Positions 8,781 to 19,300 of a DNA stretch of 64,000 bases are shown piece after piece. This DNA is from Prorocentrum cordatum (lineage: Eukaryota > Sar > Dinophyceae > Prorocentrales > Prorocentraceae), in the NCBI GenBank assembly GCA_963575745.1, contig CAUYUJ010022056.1, positions 1-64,000 on the forward strand. The letters are read 5' to 3'. The notes under the pieces were generated by a model. That model was not told the origin of the DNA and searched no databases. It worked only from the letters and a program-made list of their open reading frames with translations. The position numbers and the translations under genes were made by a program. Each line of letters opens with the position of its first letter. Positions within the stretch are counted from its first letter, which is position 1.

Positions 8781-9827
8781 GGTGGTGGTGGTGGTGGTGG
8801 TTTGTGGAGGTGGTGGTGGGTTGTGGTGGCGGTGGTGGTGGCGGTGGTGCTGGCCGTGGTGCTGGTTGTGGTGGTGGTGGTGTGGTGGTTTGTTGTGGTG
8901 GTGGTGGTTGTGATGGTGAGTTATGGTGGTGGTGGTGGTGGTTGTGGTGGTGGTGGTGGCTGTGGTGGTGTTGGTGGTGGTTTGTGGTGGTGGTGGTGGT
9001 GGTTTGGCGATGGTGGTGGTGGTTTGTGGTTGTGGTGGTGGGTTGTGGTGGTGGCGGTGGTTTGTGGAGGTGGTGGTGGTGGTGGTGGTGGTGGTGGTGG
9101 TGGTCTTGATGGTGGTGGTGGTGAGTGTGGTGTGGTGTTTTGTGGTGATGGTGGTGGGTTGTGCTGCTGGTAGTGGTGGTGGTTGTGGCGGTGGTGGTGG
9201 TGTTGTGGTAAATTGGGGCGGTGGTGGTAGTGGTAGTGTGTCTTTGTGGTTGTGGTGGTGATGGTGAGTTGTGGTGGCGGTGTTTGTGGTGGTGGTGGTG
9301 GTGGTGGTGGTGGTGGTGGTGGTGGTGTGGTGGTGGTGGTGGTGGTGGTGGCGGTGGTGGTGGGTTGTGGTGGTGGTGCTTTGTGGATGTGGTGCTGGTG
9401 GTGGTGGTGGATGTGGTGGTGGTGGTAGTGGTGTGGTGGTTTGTGGTGGTGGCGGTAGGTTGCGCTGCTGGTAGTGGTGCTGTTTGTGGCGGTGGTGGTG
9501 GTGTGTTAGATTGTTGGGGTGGTGGTAGTGGTGGTGGGTTTTTGTGGTGGTGGTGGTTGTGATGTTGAGTTGTGGTGGTGGTGGTGGTGGTGGTGGTGGT
9601 GGTGGCTGTGGTGGTGGTGGTGGTTGTGTGGAGGGTTGGTGGTGGTGGTGGAGGGTTGAGTGGGTGGTGGTGGTGGTGGTTGTGATGGTGAGTTGTGGTG
9701 GTGGTGGTTGCGGTGGTGTTGGTGGAGGCTGTGGTGGTGGTGGTTGTGTGGTGGGTTTTTGGTGGTGGTGGTGGTGGGTTGAGGCGGTGGTGGTGGTGGT
9801 AGTGGGTGGTGGGTGGTAGTGGTGGTC
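8781..9827 (+). repeat. 1.05-kb GGT (TGG) trinucleotide array
   Basis: Nearly uninterrupted GGT units with scattered TGT, GAT and GCT variants. All three plus-strand frames and one minus-strand frame stay open and give Val/Gly/Trp or His/Thr/Pro homopolymer-like translations, so I call no gene. The strand asymmetry (G on one strand only) favours G-quadruplex or R-loop formation (inference). Confidence 0.9.
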
Positions 9828-10080
9828 ATCGTCGCTGCGTCTCCGCCGTCGCCGGCGCCAGCGCGGGAGCTGCTGGCCGCCGCCAGCGCCGGCGCCGGCG
9901 CCAGGGGGGGGGGTTCAACCCCCCCCCGGCGCGCCACCGGGGGGGGTGGGAGGGGTTCAACACCCCCCCCCTCCCCTGGGCTGCCTCTTGTCATTGTCGC
10001 TGCGTCCCCGCCGTCGGCGCGGCTGGCGGCCGCCAGCGCGGTCGCCGGCGCCGAGGGGTGGGAGGGGGGTTGAAACCCTC
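9826..10080 (+). repeat. diverged tandem duplication, GC-rich
   Basis: A unit containing GTCATYGTCGCTGCGTC, CCGCCGTC, GCCGCCAGCGC and a G-run followed by TTCAACCC or TTGAAACCC occurs at 9826-9925 and again at 9990-10080. Confidence 0.6.
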
Positions 10081-10289
10081 CCCTTGGGAGGGAGAGGGGC
10101 GGGTTCGGGAGGGGTGGGTGGTTGGGGGGGAGGGGAGTCCCCCTGGTTTTGATCGACGGCGCCCAGTGTTGGGGCCCCCCCCCTGGTTCGAAACGCGCCG
10201 CCGAATGTTCCCAAGGCAAACGCCAGTGAAACGCGTTCCCTCCGCTTTGAGTGAGTATAGTTGCATGGATGGCGGGTTGTCCATCATAC

Positions 10290-11250
10290 TAACTCTCCCC
10301 AGGTAGTTAATTTGTCGTGCTTCTGCTCGTGAAGAGGCGCACAGCTATGATGCAGTGCTGCATCAATGCGTCCCTTGCATCCTTGCCGTTCTCGGTCCAT
10401 TCTTAACCGAATCTGCAAGCCGCATGCCGCTGAAGTCGTCTCAGCATGGAAGCATCGCAGGGTCACGCGTCTTCTGCCTACACCCTCTCCATGGGGCATC
10501 AGTGTGGGAGGCGTCGGCGCTGACGATGACCGCGAGCGTCACCATGGCATCAACGGCCACCACAGCCTTGTTCAGCACAACGGGCCTCGTGGTCAGCAGC
10601 AGTTCTCCACGGGGCCACCAACGAGCAGCCGCTGAGGAACTCGAGCCTGCAGTCGCGGCGCTGAGGGCAGAGGCCAACAGACGCGCACGACGGCAGACCC
10701 TTGCCCGCCAACATCTTTCGAAGGGGCACGCGCCGCCCACCAACACGACTCCGGCACGAGCCGCCCGCCGCACGGCTTCTGCACGGCTTCGCCCGCCCCA
10801 CGGCTTCCGCGCAAGCCGCCCGCCGCACGACTTCGGCGCGAGCCGCCCGCCGCACGGCTCCGGCGCGAGCCGCCCTCGGCATCCTCGCGGGCCGTTCGTG
10901 GCCCTTGGCAGCCTGGCGGTGGCCAGCTGGCGGGCAGCTGCTGAAGGTGCTCTCCGTGGGCAGTGCTGCCAGCGGCTGTCTCGGCTGGTCGGTGGCCGCG
11001 GCTTCGGCGGGCCGCGTGTGGCGGCGGAGGGCGTACTCGAGCGACACCGCGGGCTCGGACTCGTACTCGAGCGACTCCGCGGGCTCGGACTCGTTCTCCG
11101 CGTCCCCACCGACGCATGCACGTCCTCTGAGAGTATTCCCGTGTCCACGACGACGCACACGACTTCTGAGAGTTCAAGCGTTACCGAGACTGCCGACAAC
11201 TGCGAGTTCCACAACGACTCCGCACCCGACTGCTGCTAGCTTGTTCCTGG
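10290..11250. other. no supported gene; short Arg/Ala/Pro-coding repeats
   Basis: Several overlapping frames on both strands are open because of high GC. 10750-10910 contains tandem 33-36-bp units with CGCCGCACGGCTTC, and 11035-11100 contains a tandem GGCTCGGACTCGT unit. The Ser/Thr-rich tail at 11120-11240 could be the linker of the decayed FG-GAP gene that follows, but this is not demonstrable. Confidence 0.35.
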
Positions 11251-11299
11251 ATTCCTGAACCTAGACGACCTTGGCATTGTCGCTTCACAACCTCGTGGC

Positions 11300-12055
11300 G
11301 AACGATAGGGCAAGGGGAGACTCGGTTCCGCGTACGTACTCGACGGGGCCAGAGGCGCGCTGCTGCAGAAGATCATTGCCGGCCAGCAGCGACCGTTTCG
11401 GCGACTCGGTGGTCGTGAACTCTCACGGTTGCCTTGGAGTGTGCCACTTGTGACGCCTCCAAGCTTGTCTCCGCCCGACGGGGCACGTTTGGCCGTGGAG
11501 GCTTATGACGCCTCTAAGCTTGGCCCCGCGTGCGTGATCGCCAGAGCCACTGGCGCGAGGCTGCACAAGCTCGTGGCGAGATGCGGCCGCCAGCGATGCG
11601 TTTGGCATCTCGGTGGCATGAGTTCCCACGGGACCTGGGTGGCCCTGGAGGCTTGTGCGGACGCCGACGGGGGCTCCGACTCGGCCTCCGTGTACGCTTT
11701 CGACAAGGCCACTGGCGCGCAGCTGCTCTCAAACTTACGGCGCTGGACGGGGGCACGACCGATTCGTCCGGCATCTGAGTGGCCATGAACCCCGCTGGGG
11801 CCCAGATATTGGTTGGGGCTTTCTCGGACGACGACCAGGGCCTCAACCTGGCTCTAACGGGGGCACCAGCGCGCAGCTGCTTAAGCCAGGACGGGGCCAC
11901 GTCAAACAGCTCCGGCGTGTCAATGGCCATGATCTCCGACCAGGCATGCACGGCCATGACGCCTCCAAGCTTGGCTCTGCATGAGTGTTCGTTGTGGCCA
12001 TCGGCGCGAAGCCGCACAAGCATCTCGGTGGCCGTGACCACCCAAAGCCGCTCGA
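11300..12055 (+). pseudogene. decayed FG-GAP (beta-propeller) repeat gene
   Basis: Fragments of a recurring 50-55-codon repeat appear in all three plus frames. They include SAYVLDGARGALLQKI with DRFGDSVVVN, VIARATGARLHKL with AASDAFGISVA, SVYAFDKATGAQLL, VGAFSDDDQG, and a last remnant DASKLGSA. This is the FG-GAP pattern (FG.SVA, then VGA..DDD, then G.AYVFD..TGA.L), typical of secreted or surface propeller proteins. Each repeat is interrupted by frameshifts or stops, so no functional product is possible as it stands. At DNA level the repeat period is about 150-165 bp. A Ser/Thr-rich coding stretch just upstream may be part of the same relic. Spliced exons could explain some of the interruptions. 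Confidence 0.65.
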
Positions 12056-12059
12056 ATGC

Positions 12060-12880
12060 GCGTGGTGCAGAGAGAGAGAGAGAGCGGTGCTTGCGAGACC
12101 GACTTACGCCTCCTGCACGAGATCGTTCCCCGCCCCACCTCTCGTCTCTGCCCTCCCGCTCTCGCCGCCCCGATGCGGAGCGGTGGCTCGCCCTCCCCCG
12201 AGGAGAGTGGTGGTTGCTGGGGCTGGCCGCTCGCGCCCCCGCCCGTGGCCTCTCTCTCTCTCTCTCTCCCCTTCTCTCCCGCCTCCTCCCAGGTCTCGCT
12301 CCGCCTTCGCCCTCCCGGGGCAGCGAGAGAGGGTGGGCATCAGGGGGGGGGGCGCATCGACCCCTAAAATCGCCCATGGATATCGCCGATGGGGGCCCGC
12401 TGGCCCCAGCCTGCCCAGGAACGCGCGGATTCCTTCTTCAGGGGCCCAATCGCCGCTGCATCGGCGATGCACCGCCGATCCCAGGTCGACATGCTGCTCC
12501 CCCCCGTGCCCCTCCTCCCCTGCGGCTGCCCTGCAGGCTCTCCCTGCCGGAGAGTCCGTCGCGTGCTGGCCTGGCGCCCGGGCTCCGGCACGCCCAGGGG
12601 CTCGCAGCACGCGCGCCCCCCTGTTCTCGCCGAGCGCGTTGCACTACTCGCGAAGTGCCTACTACTCGCAAACGTCAGAAAAAAAAACACATGTCCGCGT
12701 TGGTGTAGTTTATCGTAGATCCTCCGCGGGGGGTCCGGCCATTTGCGAGTAGTTGCTTTGCGAGTAGCGGGACGCGCTCGTCGACCTGTGCTGCGCTGCC
12801 CGCCCGTGGCGCGCCGAGGGGGCTGTGTTTTTTTTACGCTGGCTGGGCACCGTGGGGCGCCGTCGGCAGGGGCTGGCCGG
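12060..12880. other. gene-free GC-rich stretch with purine and pyrimidine tracts
   Basis: Contains an AG dinucleotide tract at about 12068-12084 and a CT tract at about 12248-12272, plus a GCATCGGCGATGC block at about 12458 that recurs near 31609. Frames on both strands are long but lack protein-like patterns. Confidence 0.4.
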
Positions 12881-12882
12881 GG

Positions 12883-12979
12883 GAGGCGGAGGAGGAGGAG
12901 GAGGAGGAGGAGGAGGAGGAGGAGGAGGAGGAGGAGGATAAGGAGGAGGAAGAGGAGGAGGAGGAGGAGGAGGAGGAGG
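12883..12979 (+). repeat. GGA microsatellite
   Basis: About 97 bp of GGA units with two small interruptions. Unlike the two foldback elements it has no inverted arms. Confidence 0.9.
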
Positions 12980-13269
12980 CCCCTGATCCCCGACTCCTCG
13001 GCGGCACCCAGGCGCGATAGCCCCTGAGGGTCTTCGGTGTGGTCTTCCCCCCCCCCGTTTCTCTCGGCGGGGAGGGAAGCTCGTCCCTCCTCTTCCTTCT
13101 GCTCGAGTCGCAGCCGTAGCCGTAGTCGCATCGACGGTCGTGGTCGTCATTGCAGTCGTAGCCGTGGACGTCGTCGTTTTTGTTGCGCGGCGTGCGCCAC
13201 GGAGAAATAATACGTACATACACACGAGAATCCCAGATTCCGTGGATGGTTTGATCTATTTCTATGTTT

Positions 13270-13445
13270 TTTATATCTCTCTCTATATATATATATATAT
13301 ATATCTGTATTCATATAGGTGCAAGTGCTGCAAGCACACATGTATACGCACGTGTCCAAATCTACAGATCCACTGTGTGTCCATCCCTCTCTTTCTGTTT
13401 GGTATGTACTTATATATATATATATACATATATATATGTACATGT
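13270..13445. repeat. TA and TATATG microsatellites
   Basis: Two AT-rich tracts (about 13280-13305 and 13410-13445) lie on either side of ordinary sequence. A similar one occurs at 16857-16875. They mark the start of a lower-GC region extending to about 15400. Confidence 0.8.
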
Positions 13446-13539
13446 ATGGCAAGGGCAGTTACCGCAGCATGCGAAGATGTATGACTTGATTCTTGGTGTG
13501 TCGTATAGCATGAACATCTCCTTGTGCGGAATTACAAAT

Positions 13540-15400
13540 TGAGCCTTCACAAATGGAACCCCATGTCGCCTGGCTCGGGGGGAGCGGGGCGGCCTGGCCG
13601 ACGACAAAGACAAGCAAGAACAAACATACAAAAACGACAGTCTGGAAGCCAGCAACGCAATGTCTTTATGTGTGCCTGTGTTGTTAAGTGAAGACCCAAC
13701 CCCCAACAACAAACAACCTGTTTTATTCCGCAGCGTCTAGGCATTTGCAAATTAATTGCTATTGTGCGGCAGTCAAGTAGAGTCCCGACGAAGGGCTCTA
13801 CACACTGATTTCTATTGTGTACGGTACACTTGGGATCTTTTTTCTTACAGATTTTCAAGTTGGTTCCTATTGTGCGGTCATCAAGTGGAGACCGTGTGTG
13901 GAGTACAGCAACATACTTCGGTGGCGTACTTACATCGGTTCTTTTTCGTGTGGCCTTCAAATGGGATCCCCTTGCGCCTGGCTCGAGGGGAAGGGGGGGA
14001 CCTGGCCGACAACAAAACAATAGCAAACCACACAAACATACGAGAAGGACAACCTGGGGGCGAACGGCGCTATGTTATTGTTAGCAAATGTGTCTCCATG
14101 TGTAAAACGAAACACAAGAAGGCAAACTTGGAGCAAGGAGCGCCTGTGGTTTCGACATGTTTGGGCATTTGTATAGTGTTTATGCTTCAGTGATTCGCGT
14201 CCACAGAATTCATAAATCCCCACAAACAGATGGCAGTTCTCCCCTGCAAAATAGGAATCAAGTTGATGCGCCCCGCAAACAAAGATTCCACTAGAGGGCC
14301 GCAGACTAGGAATCAACAGGTATTTCTGTCCCAGAGGGGTTCAATGGTACCCCAAGCAATAGGAGTGAGCATGTAGTGCCCTTCGAAGGGATTCGATATG
14401 ATGGTTGCACAACGGAGATGCTTTTCTACATGCCCGAGAACTGTGTAGCACAGGGTTTCTGTGCTTCCATATTGACTTTTTTGTGGTTTTCTGACTTGCG
14501 CCGAAAAAAAACAACTTACCCATAACACAACGGCGCTTCTGGTCCCCCAGAGTTTGGGTTTTGTCTTGTTTTATTGTTTGGTTTGTCTTTTGCATCGGCC
14601 AGGCCCCCAGCTCCCCACGAGTCAAATGCAAAGGATTTCATTGGAAGGCCACCCAGCCAGTTCCAACATGATTTCCATTGTTTCTTACACAACAGGAATC
14701 AATGTGCAGCAAGCCCACACAAGGGATTTCATGTGGTGTTCGAACTGTAGGAATCAATGTGTACGCCTGTGAAAATCAAGGGCTTCAAGTGTACCGTACA
14801 CAACAGGAGTCAATGCGTTGAGCCCTTCAAGAGGGAAATTTTCGATATATCTGCACACTCGGAATTAAGTTTCAAATTCCAATTTGTCGTTGCTTCCAGA
14901 TTGTAGTTTTTTTTGTGTGTGGTTTTGGTTTACAATGAAAACCAAATGACACATGAACGCGCCTATCTCTGGCACCCCCGAATGTATTTGTCGTTTGTCA
15001 TTTATGTTTTCTTCCTCGGCCAGGCCGTCTCTCCCTCCAGGGCAGGCGCAAAAAATATTACATGTAAACGTTTTGCAGCGTGAATCAATTTGCAAACGTA
15101 TGCTACACACTCGGGGTCCATGTGTAAACGTAGGCATAAGGACTTCGATTGTATCTTGCACAAAAGAAATCGATGTGCAGCACCCCCCAACGGGACGCCA
15201 TTCGAAGGCCGCACCGTAGGCATCAATGTGTAAATCTGTACAGAAGGATTTCAAGCGTCAGAGAACAATTTGGAATACACCACGAGAGAATGTGAATAGG
15301 CTTAAATGTGTAAGTCTGTACCAACGGATTCCCATTACACCCCCCGCTTTACGAATCAACGTGTAGATCTTCACAAAAGGGTTCAATTTGAAGACCGCGA
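13540..15400. repeat. lower-GC tandem repeat region with opposed halves
   Basis: Diverged units of about 55-60 bp contain TTCCTATTGTG and TCAAGTGGAG-like sequence in the left half (13740-14000). The reverse complements (AGGAATCAATGTG, CTTCAAGTG) fill the right half (14690-15260). Embedded are four roughly 85-bp blocks with CCTGGCCGA and an A/C-rich tail: plus strand at 13559-13645 and 13969-14055, minus strand at 14548-14632 and 14985-15050. A degenerate fifth copy (minus) lies at about 16557-16610. No coding signal. Confidence 0.65.
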
Positions 15401-15439
15401 TGCTGCACTGTTGGTTGCCCAGGCAAGAATGGAGGTGAT

Positions 15440-16460
15440 CGCGATGGATGGTTGTGGCGGTGGTCGTTGCTAGCCGGGCGGTGGTAGCGGTGCTGTTCCA
15501 AGGGTTGCTAGCGGTGCAGACGGTGAGGATTGTTGGTGGTGGTGGTGGGCCAGGTGGCAGTGATGTTGATATTACCAATGATGGTGGTAGGTGAAAAGAA
15601 ATGGGTGGTATGACCATCATGATTTGTTCTGCCGTGCGCCTCCGCCATGTTCATCGTCATTCCCACCACCCGTTCCACAACCTCCCTCGGCGCAATTGCC
15701 ACTTAACCCAACACATCACCGCCGCCATCGCCGCCTCAATCGCAACTACCAGCTGGATCGCCCGCGCCACAACACCACCATCGCCATCACAATCGCCAGC
15801 AACAGCATCGGATCACTAAAACAATCAGCACCATCATGGCTGCCATCAGGAATCAACCGTACTATTTTCATCATCGTTACCACCGTCGCCGCCACCACGA
15901 TCTGCACCAACATTTGGACAGCCAGTATCACTGCTACTACCTGGAACGCCATTCCATCATCATCGCCAGTTCCATGGTCGTCATTCTGCCTGGTGGCCGT
16001 GACGATGGCGGCACAGGTATTGGCGGCGGTGCAATTTGTGACGGCGGTGGCGGTGGCTCACCAAACGGAGCAGGACAATGTTTAACAATATGACGGGGCA
16101 GGGCTTGGATCGCGCATCCTAAAATTGAAAGGTTGTGACGGCGGTGCAAGTTCAGGTGGTCGGCGTGCTGGTCATGGTCATGACTGTGGTGGTCGTGCGT
16201 GTCGCTGCCTCCAGGGGAGGTGATGATGGTGGTGGCGCCTGCAACTCACACTGATGGTGGCGATGGGGGCCGTGTATATAGTGGTCCTGGACGTCGCGAG
16301 TACACTGCCGATGAAGACGGTGGGTGTCCCATGATCATACTCGAGATGCAGGTTTGTAGTCGAGTCAGTCCTGGCGGCGTTCGGGGTGATCGCCCGTTCA
16401 CAGGCGGCACCAATGATGCCACCAATGATACCAATGATGCCATCAATGCTCCTGGACGTG
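15440..16460. repeat. degenerate ACC/ATC trinucleotide region
   Basis: Diffuse trinucleotide composition (GGT at the left edge, then CCA/CAT/CGC, then GGT/GAT) with no long pure run. Open frames translate to Thr/His/Ile-rich low-complexity sequence and are not called. Confidence 0.6.
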
Positions 16461-16624
16461 GCGATTGCCCCGCCATAAGTTCCCCAACGTTGGCCCCAGG
16501 AGCGGCTCTGAAATGGAACCCCCTCCCGTGCAGAAGGCGTTCCCTATTCCCACGTCTTGAGTAGTGTGTCACAAACAGTTTTTTTGTTTTAATCGACCAG
16601 GCATAAAGCCTAGTGTAATTCGCC

Positions 16625-16646
16625 ACGATAGCAATTTTGGACTCCA
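16625..16646 (+). other. possible strongly diverged spliced-leader relic
   Basis: CGATAGCAATTTTGGACTCCAG fits DinoSL only with two one-base insertions and two substitutions. It shares TAGCAATTTTG and ACTC with the better relic at 5628-5649. It is 378 bp upstream of the LINE coding region and may be chance. Confidence 0.3.
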
Positions 16647-17023
16647 GCGGTGATCCGTATGCGCAGACCTCTCATGCGATCCATAACCAAGGGTGGTACA
16701 GCAAATGCAACACAGTGTGATACGGACGACCATTGAAATAACGATCCGGGCAACGGACGCGGTGCCCAAAAGACAGGCAACGCAATGGGAACGAGAAAAG
16801 ACAGCATATGAACACAAACCAGAAAAGGAACATCACAGGAACGGGCCTTAGCATGTGTATATATATATATATGTGCATGTGTGTGTGGATAACCCTTGCA
16901 CCAAAAACGGGGAACCCAGAAACCCAACCGCCCACCTAGATCAATCCAGAATTTCGGAACGGGCGCACCCCCAGGGCAGCCACGGACGTCGGCACCAGCG
17001 GGAACGCCGCTCACCAGCGGAAT

Positions 17024-18969
17024 ATGCCCTTCGACAGGGAGATCCAGCTGCGCAACACGTATTCCAAGTTCATCGAGGACGCGGGAAAGGCCTCCCTCGA
17101 CATGATTATCGCAGCCCGTGCGGCGTCGGACGCACCTCACCAGCCACCACCATTTGACGCCCTCCAGGCCGCCGCCACGAGCGGCCCTCTTCTTGCCCTA
17201 CTTCGATGCGTCGCTTTTGACCCGCAGGCCCAGGACCACTACAAGTGCCTCGGCCTGGCACGCTTGGAGGGCCCGCAGTTGACGCGCAAGCTGATCGAGG
17301 ACAGGAGGTTTTTGGCAATGGACGTCCTGGATGTGGGCTCTTCGGGGAGCTTGTGCACGGACGCCCAGGATCAGATCAGGCACTGGCGGCAGCGCCTCCG
17401 GGAAGCTGCGGCGTCCTGCGTGTTGGACGTATGCGATGCCCTGGCGGCTCGTCGCCACCTCAAGGGGGAGCCGCGGTCCTTGGACCCCTGGCGCGAGGTG
17501 GGCATCGACCTGCTGCGGTACTCGCGCGAGGAAACGATGCGCAGCAGCCCGCACGCCAGGATTGCACTTCAAATGAGCAACATCCTTCGTACCGATCTCG
17601 AGCAGTTCCCGTTGGTGACGCCAATCGAAACGATGCGGCACGTGCAGGCCCAACTCTGTGGCACTCCAGAAGGCATCGCGAACCTTCTGATGCAGCTCAC
17701 CGCTCCGTACATGGTCACCTGGGCCCCCGCCAACCACGGGCAGGTCCAGAAGATTGCAGTGGCCCGGCGTGCCACAGCGTCGCAACGACAGCATCTGTCG
17801 AAGCTGGCCCTCCTGGTCCCGTTCACGATGCCGACCGGGAGCGAGACGGCGCAGCAGCTCACAGACTTATGGGACGACCACCCCCTCTTGCAGACGAAAT
17901 GGCAGGACGTGGCGCAGGCCGTGCAGTCTCTGACCCCTGCGGCGCCCATCATCACATCGGGGCGGACATCCCCCGTGCACCTGGAGCGCCACATTGCGAT
18001 CTTCATCCTCGGTTCGCCCGCGCACCCACCGCAGCCGTCGCTACAGCAATGGAGGCGGACGCTGTACGAGAACCAGGACGACTTGATCGCGCAGGTGGAT
18101 CTCGCAGAAGGCCACCGCTGGAGAGCTTTCGACGTGCTGCGGGACAGCCGATTGCCTGGCTTGTTGACCATCCCCGGCCAAGTGCAGGGCATTCCAAAAG
18201 CGACCCTCGATATCTGATCCAGGTCCACATCACCCGCTCCGCCCTCACTCACCTGGACAAGCGGGCTATCCTGGGCTGGGTGAACTCGCAGCTGCGCGCT
18301 TTCGAGCCCTTGGCAGGATGGAGCGATCTGGTGCGGGACCCGGCTGCCATGCTACTTGACGTGACTTCTCCAGGTGCTGCCGGTGCTGACCACGACATGG
18401 TCATCGCCCCCAAGCTCGTCTTGCTCTCCACCTGGCAGGACAGCGGAGTCTGGGGCCAGCGACTCACGCGCACCTGGACGGCGAACCCGATGAACACCGC
18501 GGAAAAGATCCGGTATCGACCTTTTCGTGAGGGCCCGCGAGTGCACGCTCAGATCGCGGCGACCGCGGCCCAGCTAGCCGCTGCCAGGGCGCGCGGAGGT
18601 CATGCCGCCGTCGCTGGGGACCCAGCCAGGCCCCTCACCCTCCAGGCCACAGTTCACATATCTTTGGGCATGGAGGGGGCCATCGACGCATGGCTCCCGG
18701 CGGTGATGGGCGTCTCAGGCCTCCCCGCCTTGCGGCGCTCCCAGGCGGAGGCTGGCTTGGACATGCGCGAGTGGCGTCCGCTCTGTGACGCGGAAGGCCG
18801 CTGGATGAGCAAGATGCTGGTCCAGCTCTCCAGCGAAGAGGAGGTGCGGCAGCTCCACGGGGTTCTTCACGGCACCAGGGTGGCCGTCAGCGGGCACGAG
18901 GCCATGATCCAGGTGGCCTCCCAGCACCTCAGCATGGACGAACCCAGTCGGGCGACCCCTCAACACTGA
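17024..18969 (+). pseudogene. LINE ORF1-type protein, frameshifted
   Basis: The first 397 codons (17024-18217) begin MPFDREIQLRN and read as a globular, mainly helical protein of unknown fold. The frame then changes between about 18180 and 18210 and continues as SDPRYLIQVHITRS to the stop at 18967, about 648 residues in all. The C-terminal 100 residues (QATVHISLGM ... SSEEEVRQLHGVLHG) have the alternating strand and helix pattern of an RRM-like nucleic-acid-binding fold, common in LINE ORF1 proteins (inference). It would package or chaperone element RNA. The first ATG in the conserved-looking frame was chosen. Dinoflagellate coding GC is preserved throughout. Confidence 0.6.
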
Positions 18970-19048
18970 CTAGGCACCTGGGGACGAATTCAGTGCATCC
19001 CCCGCTCTGGCGGACTTCTTCTCTTAATTCATTTTCGCGTACACGGAC

Positions 19049-19300
19049 ATGTTACATTTGATTCAGGCCGCATTGGCAGATACCCTATTCCAGCCCTCAG
19101 CATACCTCATGACCCCGCTCACCATATTCTTGGCCACGCTCGCAGGGGTCGCCGGGGAGAGATCGCGCGGCCTGATGCCCCATGCCGCGGAGGCCCACGT
19201 CCTGCAGACCAGGATCGCCTCAGCCCCACTCGCGGCTCAGCAGGCCAGGGATGGGATCGACATCTTCCTGCTACGTTCGCCCGTCCCCGGGCGACCAGCT
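19049..19300 (+). pseudogene. probable start of LINE ORF2
   Basis: From ATG 19049 the frame reads MLHLIQAALADTLFQP and continues about 80 residues. The open frame then changes to the one that carries the repetitive linker. It lies 80 bp after the ORF1 stop. Assignment as the ORF2 start is inferred from position; I do not recognise a domain. Confidence 0.4.

Noticed and set aside
8640-10200. tRNA-like GGTTCGAA and GGCTCGAACC strings
   Set aside because: They sit in G-run/C-run repeats. No cloverleaf with acceptor and anticodon stems can be drawn around them.
10355-11239. 294-codon plus-strand frame and several overlapping minus-strand frames
   Set aside because: At least four frames are open over the same bases because of GC bias and 33-36-bp repeats. 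None shows motifs or a preferred composition.
12883-12979. Third copy of the GGA-cored foldback element
   Set aside because: There is a GGA tract but no TGATGGG ends, no CCACCACC arms and no complementary right arm.
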